Below the pieces are notes generated by a model. It saw only the letters and a list, made by a program, of their open reading frames with translations, was not told the origin of the DNA and did no database searches. Position numbers and translations under genes: made by a program. This document shows, one piece after another, positions 33,640-42,206 of a stretch of 64,000 nt of DNA. Location: NCBI RefSeq assembly GCF_041435335.1, contig NZ_CP108430.1, forward strand, positions 2,604,001 through 2,668,000, in the 5' to 3' direction. This DNA comes from Streptomyces sp. NBC_01283. Lineage in GTDB: Bacteria > Actinomycetota > Actinomycetes > Streptomycetales > Streptomycetaceae. How positions within the stretch are numbered: the first letter of the stretch is position 1; every line of letters starts with the position of its first letter.

Positions 33640-36489
33640 TCAGTACCCGGGCAGGGCCCGCGGGCCGAGGTCGCTGCGGGCCGGCGGGGGCGCGAGCCGC
33701 ACGGAGGCACCGAGCACGGAGAGGCCGCGCTGGGCGACGACCACGGGCTCCAGGGACACCGCGACCACCTCGGGGTGATCGTCCACGAGGCGCGAGACCC
33801 GCTGGAGCAGCTCCTCCAGGGCCGGGGTGTCGACCGGCGCCGAACCGCGCCAGCCGAAGAGGAGCGGAGCGGTCCGGATGGACCTGACCAGGGAACCCGC
33901 GTCGCGCTCGGTGACCGGGACGAGACGGTGCCCGGTGTCGCCGAGCAGCTCGGAGGCGGCTCCCGCGAGCCCGAACGAGAGCACCGCTCCGGCCGCCGGG
34001 TCGATGACCGCGCGGACGACGGTGTCGACGCCGCGGGGTGCCATCGCCTGCACGACGGGTCGCAGCTCCGCGGGCTTGCCGAAGGTGTCGGTCAATTCGA
34101 CGTAGGCGCGGCGCAATTGTTCTTCGTCGGCCAGGTCGAGGCGCACACCGCCGAGATCGGCGCGGTGGCGCAGGTGCGGGGCCGTGGTCTTCAGGGCCAC
34201 GGGATAGCCGAGCGCGCGGGCCGCCGCCACGGCCGCGTCCGGGTCTGGCGCGGGCAGGGCATCCCGTACGTCGATGCCGTACCGCCCGAGCAGTTCGCGG
34301 GCGTCGTCCTGGGCGAGGGTGGCGCCGCGCGGGTCGTCCTGCTCGGCGAGGAGCTCGTCGATCCGCCGGGCGGTGCCGCTCTCGTCGATGTCCTCGTACT
34401 CATGAACCTTGCCGGGCTCCTTGGCCTCGCGCCGCCACTGGGCGTACTTCACGGCCTCGGCGAGCGCCCGGACGGCGCGTTCGGCGGCGGGGTAGGCGGG
34501 GATGACAGTGCGGTCGTCCTCCGTCGTCACGGTGCGGTCGTCCGCCTCCGCTGTGGGCAGGCGTTCCGCAGGGGGGGACTGCTCGGCAAAGCCTCCGCTG
34601 CCGGGTGCCGGAACGGGGGCGTCAGGGCGAGTACGGGTGGCGGCGGCCAAGGCTTCGGCGAGGCCGCCGAGCTCCACGTGGACGACGGCCACGGGCTTGG
34701 CGGGGCAGCCGGCAGCCGCGGCCCGCAGCTCGGTGGCGAGCACCTCGCCTTCGGGTGACGCCGTGGCCCCGTCCTCGCCCACCCAGGGGATGGCGGTGAC
34801 GATCACCGAGTCGCAGGCATCGTCCGACAAGGCCTCGGCGAGCGCCGCACGGAAGTCCGCCGGGGTCGCCGCCGTGGTGAGGTCCCGCGGAGGGAGGGGC
34901 CGAAGCCCGTCGGCGACGCACGCGTCGTACGTGAGAAGGCCGAGCGACTCGGAGTTCCCGAGAATCGCCACCCGCGGCCCGGAGGGCAGCGGCTGCCCGG
35001 CGAGGAGCAGTCCCGCGTCCACCATCTCGGTGACGGTGTCGACCCGGATGACCCCCGCCTGGCGGAGCAGCGCCGACACCGTGGCGTGCGGCAGCCGCGT
35101 GGCCTGCACCGCGTGCCCCGTTGGCGCGATCCCGCTGTGCCGCGCGCCCTGCACCACGACCAGCGGCTTCGCCGTCGCCGCGCGCCGGGCGAGCCGGGTG
35201 AACTTGCGCGGGTTGCCGATGGATTCGAGGTACATCAGGGCGACATCGGTGTCGGGGTCCTCGTACCAGTACTGAAGGACGTCGTTGCCGGACACGTCCG
35301 CGCGGTTGCCCGCGCTCACGAAGGTCGACAGGCCCGCGCCACGCCGGTGGAGTCCGGAGAGCAGCGCGATGCCGATCGCGCCGGACTGGGTGAAGAGGCC
35401 GATCCTGCCGCGCTCGGGGGGATGCGGGGCCAGCGAGGCGTTGAGCCGTACCTCCGGTGAGGTGTTGATGACCCCAAAGGCGTTCGGGCCGAGGATGCGC
35501 GTTCCGTACGACCGCGCCTGGCGCACCAGTTCGCGCTGCCGCTCCCGCCCCTCGGGGCCGCTCTCCGCGTACCCGGCGGAGATCACGACGAGCCCGAGCA
35601 CCCCGCGCTCACCGCACTCGTCGACGGCTTGCGGCACCCGCTCGGCGGGCACGGTGACGACGGCGAGCTCGACGGTCTCCTCGATGTCGCGCACGGAGCG
35701 GTACGCGGGCACCCCGTCGATCTCGCCACCCTCCTCGAACGCGCTGTTCACCGCGTACAGCCGCCCGGTGAAGCCCGCCTCGCGAAGGTTCCGGAGCACG
35801 CTGCGCCCCACTCCCCCGGGCGTGCGTCCGACGCCGATCACGGCGACCGACTTCGGCGTGAGCAGCCGCTGCACCGACCGCGCCTCGGCCCGCTGCTCAC
35901 GCGCGCGCTGCACGGCGAGCGAGCGGTCGGTGGGCTCCAGATCGAATTCGAGACGTACGACGCCGTCCTCGAAGCTGCGCTTCTGCTGGTAGCCCGCATC
36001 CGTGAACACCTTGATCATCTTGGTGTTCGCGGGCAGCACCTCGGCGGCGAAGCGGCGGATGCCGCGCTCCCTGGCGACGGCGGCGATGTGTTCGAGGAGG
36101 GTGGAGGCGACGCCCCTGCCCTGGTGGGCGTCCTGCACGAGGAAGGCGACCTCGGCCTCGTCGGCGGGCGCGCTCGCGGACATGCCGCGCGAGTCGATGC
36201 GGTCGAAGCGCACGGTGGCGATGAACTCGCCGCCCACGGTGGCCGCGAGGCCCACCCGGTCCACCTGGTCGTGATGGGTGAAGCGGTGCACGTCCTTGGC
36301 GGACAGGCGGGGGTAGGGGGCGAAGAAGCGGTAGTACTTCGACTCGTCCGAGACCTGTTCATAGAAGCTGACCAGGCGGTCCGCGTCCTCGGCCGTGATC
36401 GGCCTGATCCGTGCGGTGCCTCCGTCACGCAGGACGACATCGGCTTCCCAGTGGGAGGGGTATGCGTGCCGGTCCGACGGGGTCTGCAT
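33640..36489 (-). CDS. Bifunctional GNAT acetyltransferase / NDP-forming acyl-CoA synthetase (PatA type)
   Basis: 949 residues. N-terminal GNAT domain (about 20-170, acetyl-CoA loop QGRGVA at 123-128), then CoA-binding (VAVIGVGRTPGGVG, about 215-310), succinyl-CoA-ligase-like (about 360-500) and ATP-grasp (about 715-949) domains. The GNAT-first order is opposite to Salmonella Pat and equals the Streptomyces lividans PatA that acetylates and inactivates acetoacetyl-CoA synthetase. The usual phospho-histidine stretch (SHTGALAG in active ligases) reads GHAVQATRLPH here, so ligase activity is doubtful. Confidence 0.9.
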   Translation of the reverse strand: MQTPSDRHAYPSHWEADVVLRDGGTARIRPITAEDADRLVSFYEQVSDESKYYRFFAPYPRLSAKDVHRFTHHDQVDRVGLAATVGGEFIATVRFDRIDSRGMSASAPADEAEVAFLVQDAHQGRGVASTLLEHIAAVARERGIRRFAAEVLPANTKMIKVFTDAGYQQKRSFEDGVVRLEFDLEPTDRSLAVQRAREQRAEARSVQRLLTPKSVAVIGVGRTPGGVGRSVLRNLREAGFTGRLYAVNSAFEEGGEIDGVPAYRSVRDIEETVELAVVTVPAERVPQAVDECGERGVLGLVVISAGYAESGPEGRERQRELVRQARSYGTRILGPNAFGVINTSPEVRLNASLAPHPPERGRIGLFTQSGAIGIALLSGLHRRGAGLSTFVSAGNRADVSGNDVLQYWYEDPDTDVALMYLESIGNPRKFTRLARRAATAKPLVVVQGARHSGIAPTGHAVQATRLPHATVSALLRQAGVIRVDTVTEMVDAGLLLAGQPLPSGPRVAILGNSESLGLLTYDACVADGLRPLPPRDLTTAATPADFRAALAEALSDDACDSVIVTAIPWVGEDGATASPEGEVLATELRAAAAGCPAKPVAVVHVELGGLAEALAAATRTRPDAPVPAPGSGGFAEQSPPAERLPTAEADDRTVTTEDDRTVIPAYPAAERAVRALAEAVKYAQWRREAKEPGKVHEYEDIDESGTARRIDELLAEQDDPRGATLAQDDARELLGRYGIDVRDALPAPDPDAAVAAARALGYPVALKTTAPHLRHRADLGGVRLDLADEEQLRRAYVELTDTFGKPAELRPVVQAMAPRGVDTVVRAVIDPAAGAVLSFGLAGAASELLGDTGHRLVPVTERDAGSLVRSIRTAPLLFGWRGSAPVDTPALEELLQRVSRLVDDHPEVVAVSLEPVVVAQRGLSVLGASVRLAPPPARSDLGPRALPGY

Positions 36490-36610
36490 GGGCCCAGGGT
36501 ACGGGTCGCGGGGGCGCGTCGGCCGGGGCACGCTAGGAGACGTCGAAGGGCGGGACGAGGACCCGAGGCGGGAGGACGTACGGTCGACGGAGCAGGGACC
36601 TACGGCCGCC

Positions 36611-36654
36611 GCCGTACGGACCACCGGTCGGCGCCGTACGGACCATCGGCCGGC
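36611..36654. repeat. Two tandem 22-bp repeats upstream of ptsH
   Basis: GCCGTACGGACCACCGGTCGG at 36611 is followed directly by a second copy at 36633 that differs at two positions of 22. It lies 25 bases upstream of the DasR site. Direct observation; role unknown. Confidence 0.7.
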
Positions 36655-36678
36655 GGAGCACTCGTGGCGGCATGAGAC

Positions 36679-36694
36679 ACTGGTCTAGACAAGT
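36679..36694. promoter_or_regulatory. DasR-responsive element (dre) of ptsH
   Basis: ACTGGTCTAGACAAGT against the DasR consensus ACTGGTCTAGACCACT (known, from memory): the first twelve bases are identical. It ends 27 bases before the ptsH ATG. DasR, the GntR-type N-acetylglucosamine regulator, controls pts genes in Streptomyces. Confidence 0.8.
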
Positions 36695-36721
36695 GTGAGA
36701 CACCTGGAAGGGCAGCAACAC

Positions 36722-37003
36722 ATGGCTGAGCGCCGCGTCAACGTCGGCTGGGCCGAGGGCCTTCACGCCCGACCCGCCTCCATCTTCGTCCGCGCGGCCA
36801 CCGCCGCCGGCGTCCCCGTGACGATCGCCAAGGCTGACGGCAACCCCGTGAACGCCGCCTCCATGCTCGCGGTGCTCGGTCTGGGCGCGCAGGGCGGCGA
36901 GGAGATCGTGCTCGCCTCCGACGCCGAGGGCGCGGACGCCGCTCTCGACCGTCTGGCGAAGCTGGTCGCGGACGGCCTCGAGGAACTCCCCGAGACCGTC
37001 TAG
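36722..37003 (+). CDS. ptsH: Phosphocarrier protein HPr
   Basis: 93 residues. HPr of the PEP phosphotransferase system, passing phosphate from enzyme I to EIIA proteins such as the GlcNAc system. Active-site His in EGLHARPAS; a serine at the Ser46-equivalent site (NAASMLAVLGLGA). ATG 36722 behind GGAAGGG. Preceded by a dre site and followed by a strong terminator, so it is a single-gene unit. Confidence 0.95.
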   Translation: MAERRVNVGWAEGLHARPASIFVRAATAAGVPVTIAKADGNPVNAASMLAVLGLGAQGGEEIVLASDAEGADAALDRLAKLVADGLEELPETV

Positions 37004-37020
37004 TAAAGACTGGTACTCAT

Positions 37021-37063
37021 ACGCCGAAGGGCCCGCCCCAAATAGGGGCGGGCCCTTCGGCGT
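37021..37063 (+). terminator. ptsH terminator
   Basis: Perfect 19-bp stem ACGCCGAAGGGCCCGCCCC, loop AAATA, followed by TTCT: the clearest rho-independent terminator in the window. Confidence 0.93.
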
Positions 37064-37161
37064 TTCTGGTTCCGCTTGCCGGATATCAGTCGTCGACATT
37101 GAATTCGGGCAGCAGAAATAATCCCCCGCCGAATAACTCTTCTTTGTATACGGCGCCTCTG

Positions 37162-37854
37162 TTAATGCCGCAGGCCCACTGCGTTTACGGGATGTTGCGA
37201 ACCCCTCACACCGGGGATGCCGCGGCCCTGCACGAAGCGCGGCCGGTGCGCGGAGGTGGTCCGTTCCGTGTGCTGCGCGGTGAGCGCGCGGGCCCGCTCC
37301 GCGTCGCCGCGCGCCACCGCGTCGACGATCGCGGCATGCTCGGCCCAGGCCTCGGCGGGCGCCGCCGACGTCTCCACCACGTACATCCAGGCGATCTTGT
37401 GCCGGAGCTGGGTGAGCAGTGCCGTGAGGCCCGGACTGCCGCCTGCCTGGGCGAGCGTCTCGTGGAACCAGCCGCCGAGTGAGCGCAGATCCTCGCTCCG
37501 GCCGTGCCGCGACCGCTCCTGGCCGAGCCTGACAAGGCCGCGCAGGACCTTCAGGTGCGCCTCCGTGCGGCGCTGTGCGGCGCGGGCGGCGCCCAGCGGC
37601 TCCAGGAGCGCGCGGATCTCCAGGAGGTCGGCGGCCTCCTCCTCGGTCGGTTCCGCCACGCACGCGCCCGCGTGCCTGCGCGTGACGACGAAGCCCTCGG
37701 CCTCCAGGGTGCGCAGGGCCTCGCGCACGGGGACGCGGGAGACTCCGTAGCGGCGCGCGAGCAGTTCCTCGGTGAGCCGGCCGCCCCGTTCGTAGACACC
37801 GGAGACGATGTCGTCCCGGATGGCCGTGCATACCGAGTGCGCGGGAATGCGCAT
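37162..37854 (-). CDS. GntR-family (FadR/FCD type) transcriptional regulator
   Basis: 230 residues. Winged helix with ELLARRYGVSRVPVREALRTLEAEGFV (core VSRVPVREALRTLE) at residues 30-60, then an alpha-helical FCD domain (ADLLEIRALLEP, FHETLAQAGG, EHAAIVDAVARGDAERA) with histidines that usually bind metal and an organic-acid ligand. The C-terminal 25 residues are unstructured. Target unknown. Not DasR, which belongs to the HutC subgroup. Confidence 0.88.
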   Translation of the reverse strand: MRIPAHSVCTAIRDDIVSGVYERGGRLTEELLARRYGVSRVPVREALRTLEAEGFVVTRRHAGACVAEPTEEEAADLLEIRALLEPLGAARAAQRRTEAHLKVLRGLVRLGQERSRHGRSEDLRSLGGWFHETLAQAGGSPGLTALLTQLRHKIAWMYVVETSAAPAEAWAEHAAIVDAVARGDAERARALTAQHTERTTSAHRPRFVQGRGIPGVRGSQHPVNAVGLRH

Positions 37855-38003
37855 GACTGACCTCCGCCTTAATCCCCGCGAAACGCGGTCGATCGACGCC
37901 TGTTCTGTGACTCTATTGCAGAGCCGCCGAATTTCCGACGGTCGGCCGAAATCCAGGGATACTTTTGGCCAAAGGCGATAGGGGCACGAGGAACGCGGAA
38001 CGG

Positions 38004-38038
38004 CGAAAGCCCCGGCTCTCGACGAGCCGGGGCTTTCG
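38004..38038 (-). terminator. Terminator after the M23 peptidase
   Basis: CGAAAGCCCCGGCTC pairs perfectly with GAGCCGGGGCTTTCG across a TCGAC loop, 50 bases past the peptidase stop. Confidence 0.88.
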
Positions 38039-38087
38039 GTGAATCAGGTGCGCTTCGCGCGACCGCCGGGGATCAGACGTCCGGGAA

Positions 38088-38891
38088 TCAGACGTTGACG
38101 CCGTGCGAGCGGAGGTACGAGATCGGGTCGATGTCCGTGCCGTACTCCTCGCCGGTGCGGGCCTCGAAGTGGAGGTGCGGGCCGCTGGAGTTGCCCGTGG
38201 AGCCGGAGAGGCCGATCTGCTGGCCCGGCGTGACCGCCTGACCGACCGTGACACCGAGGGACGACATGTGGCCGTACTGGGTGTACGTGCCGTCGTTCAT
38301 CTTGATGACCACGTTGTTGCCGTAGGCGCCGCCCCAGCCGGCCTCGACGACGGTGCCGGAACCGACCGCGTGGACCGAGGTACCGGACGCGGCGTGGAAG
38401 TCGATGCCGGTGTGGCTGCCGGAGGACCACATGGCGCCGCCGGTCTGGTAGCCCGTGGAGACGTACGAGCCGCTGACCGGGGCCACGTAGGTGTTCAGGC
38501 GCTTGCGCTCGGCCTCGCGAGCGGCACGCTCCTTGGCCTCGCGCTCCTTCTTGGCCTTGGCCTTCGCCTCGGCCTCGGCCTTGCGCTTCGCCTCTTCGGC
38601 CTTCTTCTTGGCGGCCTCTTCGGCCTTCTTGGCGGCTGCGGCGTCGTCGGCGGCCTGCTGCTGGGCAGCGGCCTGCGCGTCGATGCTCTGGGCGAGCGAG
38701 TCGCCCACGGAGATGGCCTGGGTGAGGCCGGTGTGCTCAAGGGCCGCAGCGTCGTCGGCGGCGAGCGCCGGAGCGGCCAGGCCTCCGATGACACCGGTGG
38801 TGGTGAGGGCTGCGACGCCCGCCACGTTCGCGGTCGTACGCGTGAGGCGGCTCGGGCGACGGTGCTTCCCGGTGGCACGGGTGAACGCCAT
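38088..38891 (-). CDS. Secreted M23-family cell-wall peptidase
   Basis: 267 residues. Signal peptide (TTANVAGVAALTTTGVIGGL, cleavage near ALA-ADD), a long Ala/Lys/Glu-rich helical segment (about 75-130) that probably acts as a coiled-coil spacer or wall tether, and a LytM/M23 domain with zinc/catalytic residues in SHTGIDFHAASG and GPHLHFEA. Cleaves peptidoglycan cross-bridges. Translation/transcription is preceded by a ydaO-type c-di-AMP riboswitch, typical of Streptomyces wall hydrolases. Confidence 0.92.
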   Translation of the reverse strand: MAFTRATGKHRRPSRLTRTTANVAGVAALTTTGVIGGLAAPALAADDAAALEHTGLTQAISVGDSLAQSIDAQAAAQQQAADDAAAAKKAEEAAKKKAEEAKRKAEAEAKAKAKKEREAKERAAREAERKRLNTYVAPVSGSYVSTGYQTGGAMWSSGSHTGIDFHAASGTSVHAVGSGTVVEAGWGGAYGNNVVIKMNDGTYTQYGHMSSLGVTVGQAVTPGQQIGLSGSTGNSSGPHLHFEARTGEEYGTDIDPISYLRSHGVNV

Positions 38892-38917
38892 GAAGCGGCT
38901 GATCCTTTCCTTCCTTC

Positions 38918-39058
38918 TCGCCTACCGGGTTAGCTGACGGGTTCGGAGCAGGAAGGTCTCCTACGAGTCCCTCACCTGACGGCAAGGTTCCCGATTCACC
39001 CCAAGGGGACATGTGGGTCCCCGGCTCCCCTGGCTCGCGCCGTACGGGGACTCGGCGA
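38918..39058 (-). promoter_or_regulatory. c-di-AMP (ydaO/yuaA) riboswitch
   Basis: In the leader of the M23 peptidase, read on the minus strand: GAGCCGGGGACCCA, GGGGTGAATCGGG, then CCGAACCCGTCAGCTAACCC followed by GGTAGGCGA, the hallmark 3' block of ydaO riboswitches. The closing P1 helix pairs TCGCC (39054-39058) with GGCGA (38918-38922). Ligand binding turns off expression in characterised cases. The aptamer ends 27 bases before the ATG. Confidence 0.9.
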
Positions 39059-39210
39059 TGACTGTCCGGTGCCGCGGGTGCGGCGTACTGCATGACGAAC
39101 AGCCGGGATGACGCTAAGCGGGCCATCTTTCAAACGACAAACGGATCAGTGTTTTTGTAGCGCACGCCACAGGGCAGACACGTAACCTCCATAGCAATTC
39201 GGACATATGA

Positions 39211-39244
39211 GGACCCCAGTAGCCAATTCCCGCCACTGGGGTCC
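39211..39244 (-). terminator. Terminator after the M16 peptidase pair
   Basis: GGACCCCAGT pairs with ACTGGGGTCC (10 bp) across a 14-base loop, 20 bases past the stop of the second M16 gene and upstream of the M23 leader. Confidence 0.75.
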
Positions 39245-39264
39245 CGACATGTCCTGACTGCCAC

Positions 39265-40650
39265 TCAGCCGGTGACCACACTCACTTCACCGATGCCGAG
39301 CGCCCTGACGGGCTCCTCGATCCGCGCGGCGTCACCGACGAGCACCGTCACCAGGCGGTCCACCGGGAAGGCGCTCACGACGGCAGCAGTGGCCTCCACG
39401 GTGCCGGTGGCGGCCAACTGGCGGTACAGCTGAGCCTGGAAGTCGTCCGGCAGGTGCTGCTCGACCTGGTCGGCGAGGGTGGCCGCGACGGACGCCGCCA
39501 TCTCGTACTTGAGCGGGGCGACGCCCACCAGGTTCTGCACGGCGACGTCGCGCTCGGCGTCCGTGAGGCCCTCGGCGGCGAGCGTACGCAGCACCTTCCA
39601 CAGGTCGTCGAGCGCCGGGCCCGTGGACTCGGTGTCCACGGAGCCGCTGATGGCGAGCATCGCGGCGCCGCTTCCGTCCGGCGTGGAACGCAGGACCTGG
39701 GCGAACGACCGTACGCCGTAGGTGTATCCCTTCTCCTCGCGCAGGACGCGGTCCAGGCGCGAGGTGAGGGTGCCGCCCAGGCAGTACGTGCCGAGCACCT
39801 GTGCGGGCCAGACGCGGTCGTGCCGGTCCGGTCCCACGCGTCCGATGAGCAGCTGCGTCTGCACGGCTCCGGGGCGGTCCACGATGACGACACGCCCGGT
39901 GTCGTCCGCGGTCACCGGAGGCACCGGACGCGGTTCGGCGGTGCCGCCCGTCCAGGCGCCGACGGTGTCGGCGAGGACGGCGTCCAGGTCGACGCCGGTC
40001 AGGTCGCCCACGATGACGGCCGTCGCCGTGGCGGGACGCACGTGCTTCTCGTAGAAGGTGCGCACCGCCGCCGAGTCGATGGCCGTGACCGTCTCCTCCG
40101 TGCCCTGGCGGGGGCGCGACATGCGGGCGGTCGCCGGGAAGAGCTGCCGGGAGAGCTCCTTGGCGGCGCGCCGCCCCGGGTTGGCGGCCTCGTGCGGGAT
40201 CTCGTCCAGGCGGTTGCGCACGAGGCGTTCGATCTCGCTGTCCGCGAAGGCGGGGGCGCGCAGGGCGTCGGAGAGCAGGCCCATCGCCTTGGGGAGGCGG
40301 GAGACCGGGACTTCGAGGGAGACGCGGACGCCGGGGTGGTCGGCGTGCGCGTCCATGGTGGCGCCGCAGCGGTCGAGTTCGGCGGCGAAGTCCTCGGCGG
40401 AGTGCTTGTCGGTGCCTTCGTTGAAGGCCCTCGCCATGATCGTGGCGACGCCGTCGAGGCCCTCGGGCTCGGCGTCCAGCGGTGCCTCGAGGTGGATCTC
40501 CACCGCGACGACCTGCTGGCCGGGGCGGTGGCAGCGCAGCACGGTGAGGCCGTTGTCCAGGGTGGCGCGCTCGGGCGCGGGGAAGGCCCACGGCCGTGCG
40601 GTGCCCGCCTGGGGCTGCGGGTGGAACTGCATCGTTGCGGCCTCGCTCAC
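39265..40650 (-). CDS. M16 peptidase family protein, non-catalytic partner
   Basis: 461 residues with the M16 two-domain fold (TLDNGLTVLRCHRPG..., SRLDRVLREEKGYTYGVRS) but no HxxEH zinc motif: the corresponding region reads LDGVATIMARAFNEGT. In M16 heterodimers such as mitochondrial processing peptidase one subunit is inactive and helps bind substrate. GTG 40650 overlaps the catalytic partner's stop (GTGA) and has GAGGAGG upstream; ATG 40632 is a weaker choice. Confidence 0.88.
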   Translation of the reverse strand: MSEAATMQFHPQPQAGTARPWAFPAPERATLDNGLTVLRCHRPGQQVVAVEIHLEAPLDAEPEGLDGVATIMARAFNEGTDKHSAEDFAAELDRCGATMDAHADHPGVRVSLEVPVSRLPKAMGLLSDALRAPAFADSEIERLVRNRLDEIPHEAANPGRRAAKELSRQLFPATARMSRPRQGTEETVTAIDSAAVRTFYEKHVRPATATAVIVGDLTGVDLDAVLADTVGAWTGGTAEPRPVPPVTADDTGRVVIVDRPGAVQTQLLIGRVGPDRHDRVWPAQVLGTYCLGGTLTSRLDRVLREEKGYTYGVRSFAQVLRSTPDGSGAAMLAISGSVDTESTGPALDDLWKVLRTLAAEGLTDAERDVAVQNLVGVAPLKYEMAASVAATLADQVEQHLPDDFQAQLYRQLAATGTVEATAAVVSAFPVDRLVTVLVGDAARIEEPVRALGIGEVSVVTG

Positions 40651-41993
40651 TTCGCGGCCTCCTCTTCGTCCTCGTCGGTGGCTTCGGCGGGCGCGATGGG
40701 CTCGTACACGAGCACCGCGCGGTTGTCCGGGCGCAGCCGGGCCGCCGCGGCCGCCCTGACCTCTTCCGCGGTGACGTCGAGGACGCGCCCGACGGCGGTG
40801 AGGGCGAGCTGCGGGTCGCCGAACAGGACGGCGTACCGGCACAGTTCGTCCGCGCGGCCCGACACCGTGGAGAGCCGGTCCAGCCACTCGCGCTCCAGCT
40901 GTGCCTGGGCGCGCTCCATCTCCTCTTCGGTGGGGCCCTCTTCCGCGAAGCGGGCGAGCTCCTCGTCGACGGCGGCCTCGATGACGGGGACCTCGACGTC
41001 ACCGGACGTCTTCACGTCGAGCCAGCCGAGCGAGGGGGCTCCGGCGAGCCGCAGCAGGCCGAACCCGGCCGCCACGGCGGTGCGGTCGCGGCGCACGAGG
41101 CGGTTGTAGAGCCGGGAGGACTCGCCGCTGCCGAGGACCGTGAGCGCCAGGTCGGCGGCGTCGCACGCGCGCGTGCCGTCCTCCGGGAGGCGGTAGGCGG
41201 CCATCAGGGCGCGGGCCGGGACCTCCTCCTCGATGACCTCGCGCAGCTCCTTGCCGATCGTGTCGGGCAGCGATCCGTCGCGCGGCGGCTGCTTGCCGTC
41301 GTGCGAGGGGATGGATCCGAAGTACTTCTCGACCCAGGCGAGGGTCTCCTGCGGGTCGATGTCGCCGACGATCGAAAGGACAGCGTTGTTGGGCGCGTAG
41401 TACGTGCGGAAGAACGCCCGCGCGTCCTCCAAGGTCGCCGCGTCCAGGTCGGCCATGGAGCCGATCGGGGTGTGGTGGTAAGGGTGGCCCTCGGGGTACG
41501 AGAGGGCGGTCAGCTTCTCGAAGGCCGTGCCGTACGGAACGTTGTCGTAGCGCTGGCGGCGCTCGTTCTTGACGACGTCGCGCTGGTTCTCCATGGATTC
41601 TTCGTCGAGCGCGGAGAGCAGCGAGCCCATGCGGTCGGCTTCCAGCCACAGGGCCAGCTCGAGCTGGTGTGTGGGCATGGTCTCGAAGTAGTTGGTGCGC
41701 TCGAAGCTCGTGGTGCCGTTGAGCGACCCGCCCGCTCCCTGCACCAGCTCGAAGTGCCCGTTGCCGTGCACCTGCTTCGAACCCTGGAACATGAGGTGCT
41801 CGAAGAGGTGCGCGAGGCCCGTACGGCCCTTCACCTCGTGCCGTGAGCCGACGTCGTACCAGAGGCAGACCGCGGCGACCGGGGTCAGGTGGTCCTCGGA
41901 GAGCACCACGCGCAGGCCGTTGGCCAGCCGGTGCTCGGTCGCTGTCAGGCCGCCGGAACCGGCCTCGGCTGTGGCCGTGTGACCCATGGGCAT
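40647..41993 (-). CDS. M16 family zinc peptidase, catalytic subunit
   Basis: 448 residues. Inverted zinc motif HLFEH (in GRTGLAHLFEHLMFQGS) with the downstream Glu in the ESMENQRDVVKNERRQR helix; C-terminal half carries SSRLYNRLVRRDRTA. Degrades peptides, probably as a heterodimer with the following protein. No signal peptide. ATG 41993 follows AAGGGA. Confidence 0.92.
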   Translation of the reverse strand: MPMGHTATAEAGSGGLTATEHRLANGLRVVLSEDHLTPVAAVCLWYDVGSRHEVKGRTGLAHLFEHLMFQGSKQVHGNGHFELVQGAGGSLNGTTSFERTNYFETMPTHQLELALWLEADRMGSLLSALDEESMENQRDVVKNERRQRYDNVPYGTAFEKLTALSYPEGHPYHHTPIGSMADLDAATLEDARAFFRTYYAPNNAVLSIVGDIDPQETLAWVEKYFGSIPSHDGKQPPRDGSLPDTIGKELREVIEEEVPARALMAAYRLPEDGTRACDAADLALTVLGSGESSRLYNRLVRRDRTAVAAGFGLLRLAGAPSLGWLDVKTSGDVEVPVIEAAVDEELARFAEEGPTEEEMERAQAQLEREWLDRLSTVSGRADELCRYAVLFGDPQLALTAVGRVLDVTAEEVRAAAAARLRPDNRAVLVYEPIAPAEATDEDEEEAAK

Positions 41994-42206
41994 GTACGTC
42001 CCTTCGATCGCGAAAAGCTGGAAATTCTGCCAGTCCTGACACTGTATGCAAGCGTGCGGACAACCTGTGAAGTTCCCGCTCCGCGCTCGGCGTAGCCGGC
42101 CCCGAAGTCCGGGTCGTGGTCGGCGTTGTCAGTGGGACAGTCCACAATGGTCGGCGTCAGATCCCGTTGATGCCCTGGCAGACACATTGAAGGAGCCGCA
42201 GCAGCG

